Assembly: GCA_013215375.1 (NCBI GenBank) | Contig: JABSRB010000025.1 | Span: forward strand, 1-64,000 | Source: Oceanospirillaceae bacterium | Lineage (GTDB): Bacteria; Pseudomonadota; Gammaproteobacteria; Pseudomonadales; Balneatricaceae | Direction of reading: 5' to 3' | Length of the DNA: 64,000 nt | In this document: in pieces, positions 11,274 through 20,062 of the stretch | Layout: every line of letters begins with the position of its first letter | Numbering within the stretch: position 1 is the stretch's first letter | Notes under the pieces: generated by a model | What the model was told of the DNA's origin: nothing | Database searches by the model: none | What the model saw: only the letters and a program-made list of their open reading frames with translations | Program-made: the position numbers and the translations under genes

Positions 11274-12638
11274 ATGGCGAAGGTTAAGACGGCTTTTGTC
11301 TGCGGTGATTGCGGCGCAGATTATCCGAAATGGCAAGGGCAATGTAGTGCCTGTAAAGAGTGGAATACGGTCACAGAAGTGCGTTTAGGCGCGGTCATCG
11401 CAGCGACTAAACCACGCTTTGATGGTTATGTGGGAAAGACCACTGACCGCGTGGTTAATTTAAGGTCCGTGGATTTAAGTCAGACACCGCGCTTGCACAG
11501 TGGCAGTGCTGAGTTAGATCGGGTATTAGGCGGTGGTTTAGTGCCGGGTTCTGCGATATTGATTGGCGGGCAGCCGGGTGCGGGTAAATCGACACTGTTG
11601 CTGCAGGTGTTGTCACATCTAGCGGCGACGGTTTCTACGCTGTATGTCACGGGAGAGGAATCACTGCAGCAAGTGGCGATGCGCGCCCAAAGGCTGAAAC
11701 TGCAACCAGAGCAATTAAATATGCTCTCGGAAACTTCTGTTGAGGCGATCTGCCAAACGGCCACTGAACTAAAACCTAAAGTGATAGTGATTGATTCTAT
11801 CCAAGTGATGCACATGAGTGAGGTGCCCTCAGCGCCGGGTTCGGTATCGCAAGTGCGAGAGTCAGCCGCTGAGTTGACTCGTTTTGCCAAGCAAACGGAT
11901 ACTATTTTGTTTTTAGTCGGACACGTGACTAAAGATGGATCTTTGGCAGGGCCTAAAGTATTGGAACACATCATCGATTGTTCACTGCAATTGGACGGTA
12001 CTGCTGACAGTCGCTTTCGTACTTTGCGCAGCCACAAAAACCGCTTTGGCGCGGTGAATGAGTTGGGTGTATTTGCGATGTTGGAAACCGGCCTAAAAGA
12101 GGTGAAAAATCCTAGCTCTATATTTTTGAGTCGCGGTGAAGAGCCGAGCTCTGGCAGTGTGGTGATGGTGGTTTGGGAGGGGACTCGGCCGTTGTTAGTA
12201 GAGATTCAAGCGCTGGTAGATGAGTCGCATATGAGTAATCCACGGCGTATTACTGTAGGCCTAGACAGTAATAGATTGGCAATGTTGCTAGCGGTTTTGC
12301 ACCGCCACGGCGGATTGCACATGGGCGATCAGGACGTTTTTGTCAACGTGGTTGGCGGTGTAAAAGTATTGGAGACCAGTGCCGATTTAGCCTTATTGTT
12401 AGCGGTAGTCTCGAGCTTTAGAAGTAAAATTCTGGATCAAGACTTGATGGTAATAGGCGAGGTGGGATTGTCCGGTGAGATAAGACCAGTGCCAAATGGT
12501 CAGGAGCGGATAAAAGAGGCGGCCAAACACGGTTTTAAAAGAGCCATAGTGCCTAAAGGCAATGTACCTAAAGGCGGAGTGCCGGGGATGGAAATCATTG
12601 GTGTGGTTAAATTAACCGATGCACTGGATGCTATCTAA
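11274..12638 (+). CDS. radA: DNA repair protein RadA (Sms)
   Basis: RadA is a RecA-like ATPase helicase that drives branch migration during recombinational repair. The 454 residues match the family. A C4 zinc finger is visible (C10, C13, C24, C27), then Walker A GGQPGAGKST at about residues 97-106, the RadA-specific KNRFG motif at about 255, and a C-terminal Lon-protease-like domain without the protease Ser-Lys dyad. The ATG follows a weak GTAGATG context. It is a single gene, tail to tail with the PilZ gene. Confidence 0.96.
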   Translation: MAKVKTAFVCGDCGADYPKWQGQCSACKEWNTVTEVRLGAVIAATKPRFDGYVGKTTDRVVNLRSVDLSQTPRLHSGSAELDRVLGGGLVPGSAILIGGQPGAGKSTLLLQVLSHLAATVSTLYVTGEESLQQVAMRAQRLKLQPEQLNMLSETSVEAICQTATELKPKVIVIDSIQVMHMSEVPSAPGSVSQVRESAAELTRFAKQTDTILFLVGHVTKDGSLAGPKVLEHIIDCSLQLDGTADSRFRTLRSHKNRFGAVNELGVFAMLETGLKEVKNPSSIFLSRGEEPSSGSVVMVVWEGTRPLLVEIQALVDESHMSNPRRITVGLDSNRLAMLLAVLHRHGGLHMGDQDVFVNVVGGVKVLETSADLALLLAVVSSFRSKILDQDLMVIGEVGLSGEIRPVPNGQERIKEAAKHGFKRAIVPKGNVPKGGVPGMEIIGVVKLTDALDAI

Positions 12639-12656
12639 CAGTGCAGATTGAAGTAC

Positions 12657-13040
12657 TCAGTTATTGCGCAGTGAGCCCTGCGCTAGTTGGTGTAGTTCTC
12701 GCTCCATCAATTTCGCATCGCCTAAGTTAAGTTCTAAGAGTCTGCGTAGGTGGCCGGTGCTTTCAAGGTCGATATTCTCTAATCGAAAGTGCAGTAGATC
12801 CGCTTCACGCTTGACCAGTGAGGCCAAAATATCAATAGTAGTTGTACCTACCAGTACAATAGAGATACTGGCGTTTTGGCCGTCTTTGATAGCTATGATT
12901 TCAGAAGCTTGGACAAGTGCGCCACTGAGGCAAATATCGACCAGCTGCGCTCGGTAAGTATTCTGGTTGTAATTAATAGTGCAGTACCCATCAAACTCAA
13001 TGCGTGAAAAAACACGACGATCTGGGGTTTCATCAATCAA
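12657..13040 (-). CDS. PilZ domain protein, probable c-di-GMP binder
   Basis: The 127-residue protein begins with RRVFSR, matching the RxxxR part of the PilZ c-di-GMP site, followed about 25 residues later by DICLSGA. The second motif is normally D/NxSxxG; here the Ser is Cys, a mild variation. The start is TTG at 13040, seven bases after AAGGAG, and no ATG fits better. It may respond to the c-di-GMP set by enzymes such as the EAL protein near 52-54 kb. No partner gene is obvious here. Confidence 0.85.
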   Translation of the reverse strand: MIDETPDRRVFSRIEFDGYCTINYNQNTYRAQLVDICLSGALVQASEIIAIKDGQNASISIVLVGTTTIDILASLVKREADLLHFRLENIDLESTGHLRRLLELNLGDAKLMERELHQLAQGSLRNN

Positions 13041-13090
13041 AATATTCTCCTTAAAAGATTGCGCTATCGAGTAAAATCCCTATTACTAAC

Positions 13091-13149
13091 TAGTTTTCAT
13101 CCTGAAACGGGGCCGTTGCAGTAGGCATCTGTTTCTAGATGGAAACTAA
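13091..13149. repeat. Dispersed 60-bp palindromic element, copy 1
   Basis: Starts TAGTTTTCATCCTGAAAC and ends GTTTCTAGATGGAAACTA, inverted arms of about 18 bases, around a GGGGCCGTTGCAGTAGGCATC-like core. Copies 2 and 3 lie at 31244 and 56941. It occupies the gap between the PilZ gene and ettA. Confidence 0.8.
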
Positions 13150-13218
13150 CTATAATGACTATATCATCAAATCTGAGATTTGCACGTGATCTGCTGCTTT
13201 AAAAAGGCGGGGGGATAA

Positions 13219-13245
13219 ACACCAATACTCAGAGAGTATTGGTGT
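13219..13245 (-). terminator. Hairpin after ettA
   Basis: A perfect 12-bp stem, ACACCAATACTC and GAGTATTGGTGT around AGA. On the ettA strand it is followed by TTTATCC and, further on, a T run, so termination is plausible but not textbook. Confidence 0.6.
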
Positions 13246-13259
13246 GAGGGTCGGTAAGA

Positions 13260-14918
13260 TTAGCCGATGCGCTTGTATTTAATACGCTTAGGCTGGTGGT
13301 CTTTACCAAAACGCTTTTTGAAGTCTTCTGCGTATTCAGTGTAGTTACCAGTAAAGAAGTTAACTTTAGAGTCCCCTTCGAAGGCAATCATGTGCGTACA
13401 GATGCGATCAAGGAACCAGCGATCGTGTGAAATCACCACAGCACAACCTGGGAAAGCTAATAGCGCTTCTTCCAGGGCACGTAATGTCTCAATATCCAAA
13501 TCGTTGGTTGGCTCATCGAGTAACAATACATTGCCACCGGCTTTGATTAACTTGGCTAAGTGCAAGCGGTTGCGCTCACCGCCGGATAAATTGCCGACTC
13601 TCTTTTGCTGATCCGAACCCTTAAAATTAAAGCGGCCACAGTAAGCGCGAGAAGGCGTGGTGTAGTTACCAATGGTGATGATGTCTTGGCCGTCTGAAAG
13701 TTCTTCCCAAACAGTTTTCTCATCATTTAAGTTGCGCGATTGATCGACGTAAGACAATTTCACACTACTGCCAATGATGATCTCGCCGCTGTCTAAAGTC
13801 TCTTCGCCGATGATCATTTTGAACAGCGTAGATTTACCTGCACCGTTACCACCGATAATACCGACGATAGCGCCAGGTGGGATAGTGAGGTTCAAGTCTT
13901 CAAACAAAATTTTGTCGCCAAAAGACTTGCTAGCGTTTTTGATTTCAATGACTTGATCGCCAAGTCTCGGTCCCGGTGGGATGTACAGCTCTTGAGTTTC
14001 GTTGCGCTTTTGAAACTCTTTTGAGTTCATCTCTTCAAACTGACGCAAGCGTGCTTTTGATTTAGCTTGACGGCCTTTTTGTCCCTGCTTAACCCACTCG
14101 AGTTCGGCGGCGACTGCTTTGTTATGCGAAGCTTCTGATTTCGCTTCCTGGGCTAAGCGCTGGTTTTTTTGCTCCAACCAAGAGGAGTAGTTGCCCTCGT
14201 AGGGAATGCCCTGACCGCGATCGAGCTCTAAAATCCAGCCCGCTGCGTTGTCTAGGAAATATCTATCGTGGGTGATTGCCACTACCGTTCCGGCGTACTC
14301 TTGTAAGAAACGCTCGATCCAGGCAATAGACTCAGCATCTAAATGGTTGGTCGGCTCATCGAGTAATAACATATCGGGCTTATCTAATAACAAGCGACAC
14401 AGTGCGACACGACGGCGTTCACCACCGGATAAGTGCTTAACCTCTGCATCCCAAGGCGGTAGACGCATCGCATCGGCGGCGCGCTCTAACATGATTTGCA
14501 AGTTGTGACCGTCTTTGGCCTCAATCAGGTTTTCAAATTTAGCCTGTTTTTTGGCCAGCTCGTCAAAGTCAGCGTCCGGCTCTGCATAAGCTGCGTAAAC
14601 CGCATCTAATCCAGCGAGTGCGTCTTTAACATCAGCGACCGACTCTTCGATAATCTCTTTGACGGTTTTGCTTTCATCCAGTTGCGGCTCTTGGGGCAAG
14701 TAGCCCACTTTGATGCCAGGCATAGGTTGCGCTTCACCGATGATGTCAGTATCTAGACCTGCCATGATGCGTAGTAAAGTCGACTTACCAGAGCCGTTTA
14801 AGCCCAATACGCCGATTTTAGCGCCTGGGAAAAATGACAGAGAGATATCTTTTAAAATTTGGCGCTTAGGAGGAACAATCTTCCCAACGCGGTTCATACT
14901 GTAGACGAATTGAGCCAT
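13260..14918 (-). CDS. ettA: Energy-dependent translational throttle protein EttA (ABC-F)
   Basis: EttA binds the ribosomal E site and gates the first elongation step according to the ADP/ATP ratio. It has 552 residues with two ABC cassettes: Walker A GLNGSGKST at about 38-46 and GGNGAGKST at about 354-362, and signatures LSGGERRR and LSGGERNR. The PtIM linker lies between them. There are no membrane segments, as expected for ABC-F. A glutaredoxin gene lies 26 bases upstream on the same strand, so the two may be co-transcribed. Confidence 0.96.
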   Translation of the reverse strand: MAQFVYSMNRVGKIVPPKRQILKDISLSFFPGAKIGVLGLNGSGKSTLLRIMAGLDTDIIGEAQPMPGIKVGYLPQEPQLDESKTVKEIIEESVADVKDALAGLDAVYAAYAEPDADFDELAKKQAKFENLIEAKDGHNLQIMLERAADAMRLPPWDAEVKHLSGGERRRVALCRLLLDKPDMLLLDEPTNHLDAESIAWIERFLQEYAGTVVAITHDRYFLDNAAGWILELDRGQGIPYEGNYSSWLEQKNQRLAQEAKSEASHNKAVAAELEWVKQGQKGRQAKSKARLRQFEEMNSKEFQKRNETQELYIPPGPRLGDQVIEIKNASKSFGDKILFEDLNLTIPPGAIVGIIGGNGAGKSTLFKMIIGEETLDSGEIIIGSSVKLSYVDQSRNLNDEKTVWEELSDGQDIITIGNYTTPSRAYCGRFNFKGSDQQKRVGNLSGGERNRLHLAKLIKAGGNVLLLDEPTNDLDIETLRALEEALLAFPGCAVVISHDRWFLDRICTHMIAFEGDSKVNFFTGNYTEYAEDFKKRFGKDHQPKRIKYKRIG

Positions 14919-14944
14919 TAGATCTGCCCTTATAGTTAGTTAGC

Positions 14945-15319
14945 TTAAGCGATTTTAGGTGTGAAATTCTGTTCTAAATAACTGATGATATCCTTAGATT
15001 CATACATCCAAGTGACTTCACCATCAGCTTTTTCAATACGTAGGCAAGGCGTTTTGATGCGTCCACCTTGCTCTGCTAGTTCAGCTCTGTGCTGTTGGTC
15101 TTTTTTAGCATCACGAAGTTCGATATCCAGTGATAAACGTTTCATCGAGCGGCGTACTTTGACGCAAAACGGACAAGCTGCAAACTGATAAAGGGCCAGC
15201 TTCCCAGTGGCCGTATTAACACTGAGCTGTTCTTCGTCTGCTCTTTTAATGCCTTTAGGTGTGGTTAAAAAATCTAGCGTTAGGATGATGCGGCCCAGTA
15301 GCCAGCGAATTACTTTCAT
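14945..15319 (-). CDS. Glutaredoxin-like thiol-disulfide protein
   Basis: A 124-residue protein with a thioredoxin fold. After an N-terminal extension with a short hydrophobic stretch (about residues 5-20) comes LALYQFAACPFCVKVRRSM, whose CPFC is a glutaredoxin dithiol site at about 50-53, then a cis-Pro TPCL at about 93. The end matches the glutaredoxin glutathione-binding helix (MYESKDIISYLEQNF). It may be membrane-attached by the N-terminal segment, which is inference. It precedes ettA by 26 bases. Confidence 0.88.
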   Translation of the reverse strand: MKVIRWLLGRIILTLDFLTTPKGIKRADEEQLSVNTATGKLALYQFAACPFCVKVRRSMKRLSLDIELRDAKKDQQHRAELAEQGGRIKTPCLRIEKADGEVTWMYESKDIISYLEQNFTPKIA

Positions 15320-15636
15320 GTTTTGTCTCTTAATAAAGTGCGCTTAGTGTTGGCGCTATGGATTTTAATTGTGGCTATTTTAACTGATATTTAATAGTGG
15401 ATGTATCTTTTTACTGCACTAAGGCAAAGGCTTAAATAAAAAATGGATAAATAGTGTAAAGCTTGAGAGATAAATTGCCAAAAACAGTCATAAATAGAAT
15501 TTATATGTCGAGATTGGTGTTAAATAAATGCGTCAACTAGGTATAATGTGCAGCCTTAATGAGCTGGTGGACATAGGTACTAGTTATTTGTGTTAGTGAA
15601 GTTTTTATTTAAGTACGAATATTGCAGGGGATAGTT
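15320..15636 (+). promoter_or_regulatory. Divergent gap upstream of glyA with a TATAAT box
   Basis: About 320 bases between the glutaredoxin and glyA. TATAAT at 15542-15547 is a plausible glyA -10, but no good -35 is found at the usual distance. AGGGG ends six bases before the glyA ATG. I see no riboswitch-like structure. Confidence 0.35.
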
Positions 15637-16890
15637 ATGTTTAGTAAAGATATGTCAATTGAAGATTATGATAAAGACCTTTGGGCAGCGATGTGTTCTG
15701 AAGAGGTGCGTCAGGAAGAGCACATTGAATTAATCGCCTCTGAAAACTACACCAGCCCAAGAGTGATGCAAGCTCAGGGCTCAGGTCTTACTAACAAGTA
15801 TGCCGAAGGTTACCCTGCAAAGCGCTACTACGGCGGCTGTGAATATGTTGATATCGTCGAGCAGTTGGCGATAGATCGTGCTAAAGAATTGTTTGATGTA
15901 AGTTACGCTAACGTTCAGCCACACTCGGGCTCTCAAGCCAACGCTGCTGTATACATGGCATTGTGTAAGCCTGGCGACACCATTCTTGGCATGAGCTTAG
16001 CGCACGGTGGTCACTTAACACACGGTGCTTCAGTTTCTTTCTCTGGTCGTATTTACAACGCTATCCAATATGGACTGCACCCTGATACAGGCGAGATCGA
16101 CTACGCAGAAGTTGAGCGTTTAGCGATTGAGCACAAACCTAAAATGATCGTAGCTGGTTTTTCTGCCTACTCGCAAATAGTCGACTGGAAGCGCTTTAGA
16201 GAAATCGCCGATAAAGTTGATGCCTACCTTTTTGTGGATATGGCGCACGTTGCAGGTTTAGTGGCTGCAGGCGTTTACCCATCACCCGTGGCCTTTGCCG
16301 ATGTTGTTACTACGACTACGCACAAAACACTTGGCGGCCCTCGTGGTGGCCTCATTCTGGCAAATGCCGATGAAGCGTTGGCGAAGAAGCTTAACTTTGC
16401 AGTATTCCCAGAATCTCAAGGTGGCCCGTTAATGCACGTGATCGCCGCTAAGGCCGTGTGCTTTAAAGAGGCGATGGAGCCTGAATACACCGTTTACCAA
16501 AAGCAAGTAGTGGTCAATGCTAAGAAAATGGCAGAAGTCTTCATTGAACGTGGTATCAATATCGTCTCTGGCGGCACTGAAAACCATTTGTTCTTAGTGG
16601 ATCTAATTGGCAAGGACTACTCAGGTAAAGATGCAGACGCCGCTCTTGGCCGCGCTAACATCACTGTCAACAAAAACTCGGTTCCCAACGATCCGCGTTC
16701 ACCTTTTGTCACTTCTGGTTTACGTATCGGCTCGCCTGCGATCACTCGTCGTGGCTTTAAAGAGGATGATGTCGCACAGTTAACCCATTGGGTTTGTGAC
16801 GTACTTGATAATATGGGAGATGACAATGTCATCGAACGTGTTAAGCAGCAAGTAATCGCCATTTGCGCACGCTTACCTGTTTATAAATAA
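15637..16890 (+). CDS. glyA: Serine hydroxymethyltransferase
   Basis: Interconverts serine and glycine with tetrahydrofolate, using PLP, and feeds one-carbon metabolism. From the ATG at 15637 the protein is 417 residues, the family norm; the upstream GTG-type start at 15622 is rejected because AGGGG sits properly before 15637. The PLP lysine lies in [14 protein letters not shown] at about 222-235. N-terminal [13 protein letters not shown] and [12 protein letters not shown] are diagnostic. It is monocistronic and followed by a strong terminator. Confidence 0.97.
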   Translation: MFSKDMSIEDYDKDLWAAMCSEEVRQEEHIELIASENYTSPRVMQAQGSGLTNKYAEGYPAKRYYGGCEYVDIVEQLAIDRAKELFDVSYANVQPHSGSQANAAVYMALCKPGDTILGMSLAHGGHLTHGASVSFSGRIYNAIQYGLHPDTGEIDYAEVERLAIEHKPKMIVAGFSAYSQIVDWKRFREIADKVDAYLFVDMAHVAGLVAAGVYPSPVAFADVVTTTTHKTLGGPRGGLILANADEALAKKLNFAVFPESQGGPLMHVIAAKAVCFKEAMEPEYTVYQKQVVVNAKKMAEVFIERGINIVSGGTENHLFLVDLIGKDYSGKDADAALGRANITVNKNSVPNDPRSPFVTSGLRIGSPAITRRGFKEDDVAQLTHWVCDVLDNMGDDNVIERVKQQVIAICARLPVYK

Positions 16891-16908
16891 ACAGAGTTCA
16901 GCTGACAT

Positions 16909-16937
16909 AAAAAACCTCGCAATAGCGAGGTTTTTTT
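16909..16937 (+). terminator. Terminator of glyA
   Basis: AAAAAACCTCGC, loop AATA, GCGAGG and seven T. The symmetric A/T tails make it potentially bidirectional, also serving dld from the other side. Confidence 0.9.
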
Positions 16938-16945
16938 ATGTCTAA

Positions 16946-17029
16946 AGCTTTTAGCTTTTAGCTTTTAGCTTTTAGCTTTTAGCTTTTAGCTTTTAGCTTT
17001 TAGCTTTTAGCTTTTAGCTTTTAGCTTTT
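16946..17029. repeat. Tandem heptamer AGCTTTT, twelve perfect copies
   Basis: Twelve uninterrupted 7-bp units directly after the glyA terminator, followed by degenerate units (AGCTCGA, TAGCTCA). It lies in the tail-to-tail gap between glyA and dld, so length changes would not alter a coding frame. Confidence 0.95.
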
Positions 17030-17066
17030 AGCTCGAAACTCGTAGCTCATAACCCGCGACTGTTTT

Positions 17067-18770
17067 TTATCCACACCCACATCCATAATTTTTCAACTTC
17101 GACATCTTACCCACGCCTGGATTAAAGCTATTGGTAGGATCTAGCTGTTTATAAAAGGCCTGCTGCTGCTCTGGCGCCTCATATAAATGTCCGACATTAT
17201 GCTCTGCGGGGTATTTAGCGCCTTGGGCCTCAAGTAGCGCTAATATTTGAGCTTTTACCATTGCGCTTTGATAACCCTTTTTCAAAATGTAATCACGATG
17301 AAACACATAACAGAAAAAATGGCCGTAATAGAGAGGTTCCAAAACCGCACAGGCAATGCTCTCTGGCAGCTCTTCAACCCAGTCAACACTATTGCGCTTT
17401 AAAGCCACATCTAGGGCGAGTATGTCCGATACTTTATCGCGGTTCATCTGCTCGTAGCGCATAGCGGCACCGGCGACAACAAAGCGCTGTAACATGGCTT
17501 TTTTAGCTTCCACCTCGCTGCATTCAATAAAACGGGCTTGCTGTGGATCGGTAAAGTTTTTACTCAGGTAATCGGCTAACTCAGGTATGCCATCATCGGC
17601 CATTTTAATAATCAGGTGATGATCGAAATCTGCACGCATCTGCAGCAGTGATTTAGGTAAGTGTTCGGGGAATAATTTAGCGGCGTAATACATCAATTTA
17701 TCGGGAATATCATTGGGCAGCCAGCTTTGACGATCCAGCAGTGCAGCGACTTTGTTTTTGATGGCAAAGAGTTTGGGCATGCTGGCAGTGCCTAGTTTCT
17801 CTATCGCTAAAAAACCATCTTTGCCGTATTTGTGGGCGATATCAAAGGCGGTGGCGTGCACGTATTCTGCCGAAATTGGTAAGTGATTAAAGTCGGTTAA
17901 GATGTCGCGGCGCAGCTTAGTTAATAGCGCCGGATCTTTCACCCCTAAATAAAAGGTCTTGGCCTGTTTGGCACTGGCAAAAGTATCAGAGCGCACTGCA
18001 AATATCGCCAGCTTTCCGGCGCAGCCACTGGCTTCATACAAACGTCGTTGATCGGCGTTAAAGCGCGCTGGTGAATCTGCATTTACATCTCTGACTCTTG
18101 CTTGATACTGCGTATCAGAGGCTTGTTTGTCTGTGCTGAGAATGGCGCTGTCAGTAAAATTTTGACTCTGTAGGTTTTGCAGTATTTGCTCTGGGTTATC
18201 GCCAAGCTCTATGCCTAAATGGTTAATTAAACACAGCTCTCCCGCATCGTTAAGCTGTGCATAAAGTGCTAATTCAGTATAGGCGGGACCGCGATGAATT
18301 AACGCACCACCAGAGTTGTTAGCGATGCCGCCGATAACACTGGCACCGATACAGGATGAACCAATCACTGAATGTGGCTCGCGCCCTAGTGGACGCAAGG
18401 CATCTTCCAGCTGGAATAAGGTAGTACCTGGGAAACTAATCACTTGCTCAGTAACATCGAGCAATAAAAATTGATTGAGCTTTAACGTTTGCACAATCAC
18501 GATAGGGCGGTCGTAATCATTGCCAGAGGGAGTGGACCCCTCGGTGAGGCCTGTGTTGGCCGCTTGCATGATGAGGATAATGTCCGACTTAACGCAGATT
18601 TCTAACACCCGCCATAGCGCCACTAAATCGTCGGGGAAAACAACAGCAAGGGCATCGCCGCCGCCCGATCTAAAACCGTGGCGATAGGGGGTAGTGGCAT
18701 TGGGATCGGTTAAAACATTGTTGGCGCCTAGGGTATTTTTCAGTGCGTCAATTGTCTGCTGTGTGTCCAT
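17067..18770 (-). CDS. dld: D-lactate dehydrogenase (quinone), FAD-dependent
   Basis: Oxidises D-lactate to pyruvate and passes electrons to quinone at the inner membrane. The 567 residues are close to E. coli Dld (571). The N-terminal FAD_binding_4 (PCMH) domain shows GLTEGSTPSGNDYDRPIV and GSSCIGASVIGGIANNSGGALI at about 130-155. The C-terminal Dld membrane-binding domain ends with PEHNVGHLYEAP and a Cys-rich CGCG tail. The FCD regulator gene lies 74 bases upstream on the same strand, so the two likely form one unit, divergent from the lactate TRAP genes. Confidence 0.94.
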   Translation of the reverse strand: MDTQQTIDALKNTLGANNVLTDPNATTPYRHGFRSGGGDALAVVFPDDLVALWRVLEICVKSDIILIMQAANTGLTEGSTPSGNDYDRPIVIVQTLKLNQFLLLDVTEQVISFPGTTLFQLEDALRPLGREPHSVIGSSCIGASVIGGIANNSGGALIHRGPAYTELALYAQLNDAGELCLINHLGIELGDNPEQILQNLQSQNFTDSAILSTDKQASDTQYQARVRDVNADSPARFNADQRRLYEASGCAGKLAIFAVRSDTFASAKQAKTFYLGVKDPALLTKLRRDILTDFNHLPISAEYVHATAFDIAHKYGKDGFLAIEKLGTASMPKLFAIKNKVAALLDRQSWLPNDIPDKLMYYAAKLFPEHLPKSLLQMRADFDHHLIIKMADDGIPELADYLSKNFTDPQQARFIECSEVEAKKAMLQRFVVAGAAMRYEQMNRDKVSDILALDVALKRNSVDWVEELPESIACAVLEPLYYGHFFCYVFHRDYILKKGYQSAMVKAQILALLEAQGAKYPAEHNVGHLYEAPEQQQAFYKQLDPTNSFNPGVGKMSKLKNYGCGCG

Positions 18771-18844
18771 TAATTTTCCATCGTTGGCTGTGCTTTATTA
18801 TTAAAGTTATTAAGCCTGAGAATTTAAACGCACAGTAGCTGCGA

Positions 18845-19603
18845 TTATTCTCTCACGCTGATACGCCGTAGGGAGCGCTTCAAACGGGTGCTCTCTTTGC
18901 TTTGTTCAAGTAGTCCTTGTTCTACGAAAGCGAAATGATCGTGTGACGCTGCTTGGGCGCGCTCAGGATCACCTGCAAAAATAGCTTCCATTAATAAGCC
19001 GTGTTGGTCGTGTACATTTGATCGCAAGATTTTTTGCGGGTAAATATCGTGCAAGTTATCGGCAATGTGTTGCTTAAGTAAATCAAACATTGCTCGCATC
19101 ATGTGTAATAACACCATGTTGTGCGCCGCTTCAGCAATCGCCAAATGGAACTCAACATCGGCATTTACTTCCTTAGAAAATTGTTTCTTATCGTGAAACT
19201 CTTGTAATTCAAGATGTTTTTGGCGAATGCTGTCACGGTCGACTTCGGTACTGCGAAGTGCGGCGTAATAAGCACACAGCCCTTCCAGTGCATGGCGAAA
19301 TTCTAAAAGGTCATACTGGGCTTCTGGATGGTTTGCCAGTAGCTCTAACAATGGATCTGTTAATCCGCGGCCTAAATTTTTAGAGACATAATTACCGCCG
19401 CCTTGGCGACTCTCTAATATTCCCTTGGCCACTAGTTTTTGTATTGCCTCACGCAGCGAAGGTCTAGATACATCAAATTGTTTAGCAAGCTCTCTTTCAG
19501 ATAGTAATTTTTGACCGGGTTTTAAGGTTCCCTCTACCACCATTTCTTCGAGTTGCGCCATGATTACGTCAGAAATTTTTGGTGGTTTAACTCTTTGGTA
19601 CAT
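18845..19603 (-). CDS. lldR: GntR/FadR-family regulator with FCD domain, probably LldR-like
   Basis: The 252-residue protein has an N-terminal winged helix (PGQKLLSERELAKQFDVSRPSLREAI at about 32-60) and a C-terminal all-helical FCD ligand domain with the usual Asp/His metal residues (DVEFHLAIAEAAHN; NVHDQHGLLMEAI). LldR and PdhR of this group recognise AATTGGTNNNACCAATT, and that sequence lies in the divergent gap before the TRAP genes. The inferred role is lactate- or pyruvate-responsive repression of both arms of this locus. The symbol rests on context, not on diagnostic residues. Confidence 0.85.
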   Translation of the reverse strand: MYQRVKPPKISDVIMAQLEEMVVEGTLKPGQKLLSERELAKQFDVSRPSLREAIQKLVAKGILESRQGGGNYVSKNLGRGLTDPLLELLANHPEAQYDLLEFRHALEGLCAYYAALRSTEVDRDSIRQKHLELQEFHDKKQFSKEVNADVEFHLAIAEAAHNMVLLHMMRAMFDLLKQHIADNLHDIYPQKILRSNVHDQHGLLMEAIFAGDPERAQAASHDHFAFVEQGLLEQSKESTRLKRSLRRISVRE

Positions 19604-19916
19604 CTTAAAAATACTCCGGGCAATAGGTTGCTTTGATAATCCTAGATTCGGCGATTGAGCGCGAAAAAGAAGTACAAGATATTGGTGTGCAAAGAAAATT
19701 AGAAAATTTTGTGGTCACCTTGTTGGTGATGAAAATATTTTCTGGTTTTCTAGGTGCATCAAGAATTTGTGCTTACTTTCGTGATTCAACTGCCGAATTT
19801 AGGATAAAGGCGCATCATAGCATTTGCCCGCTTATCTACCAACGTGGCTGCGGTAGGACCAGCAGTAATAATCACTGTCATTCTCTGATCATTTTGTGAC
19901 CATTACCTTAAATAAC

Positions 19917-19946
19917 TTGACAAAGTAAACCGGTAAATCATACAGT
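19917..19946 (+). promoter_or_regulatory. Promoter of the TRAP-lldD genes
   Basis: A perfect TTGACA (19917-19922) with TACAGT at 19941-19946, spacer 18. The operator begins nine bases downstream of the -10, over the expected transcription start. Confidence 0.6.
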
Positions 19947-19954
19947 GTGGCCAG

Positions 19955-19989
19955 AATTTGGTAAATTGGTAAGACCAATTCGCCAAATT
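19955..19989. promoter_or_regulatory. Nested palindromic operator of the lactate locus
   Basis: AATTGGTAAGACCAATT (19964-19980) is a perfect LldR/PdhR-type site. A second inverted pair, AATTTGG (19955-19961) and CCAAATT (19983-19989), has exactly the same centre. Bound protein would block the start site of the TRAP promoter. The 350 bases further upstream hold no supported gene. Confidence 0.85.
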
Positions 19990-20062
19990 ATAGCGACGAA
20001 ATACAAAAATAACAACTAGTGCCTGCTTTCTATCCGGCACTTTAAATTTCAAAAGGTAGACG

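Noticed and set aside
13260-14918. ABC transporter ATPase
   Set aside because: Two cassettes without any membrane segment or permease neighbour, and the EttA linker, identify an ABC-F translation factor.
19633-19899. 88-residue frame in the lactate divergent gap
   Set aside because: No ribosome site, unprotein-like composition, and it lies in the regulatory gap of two well-defined units.
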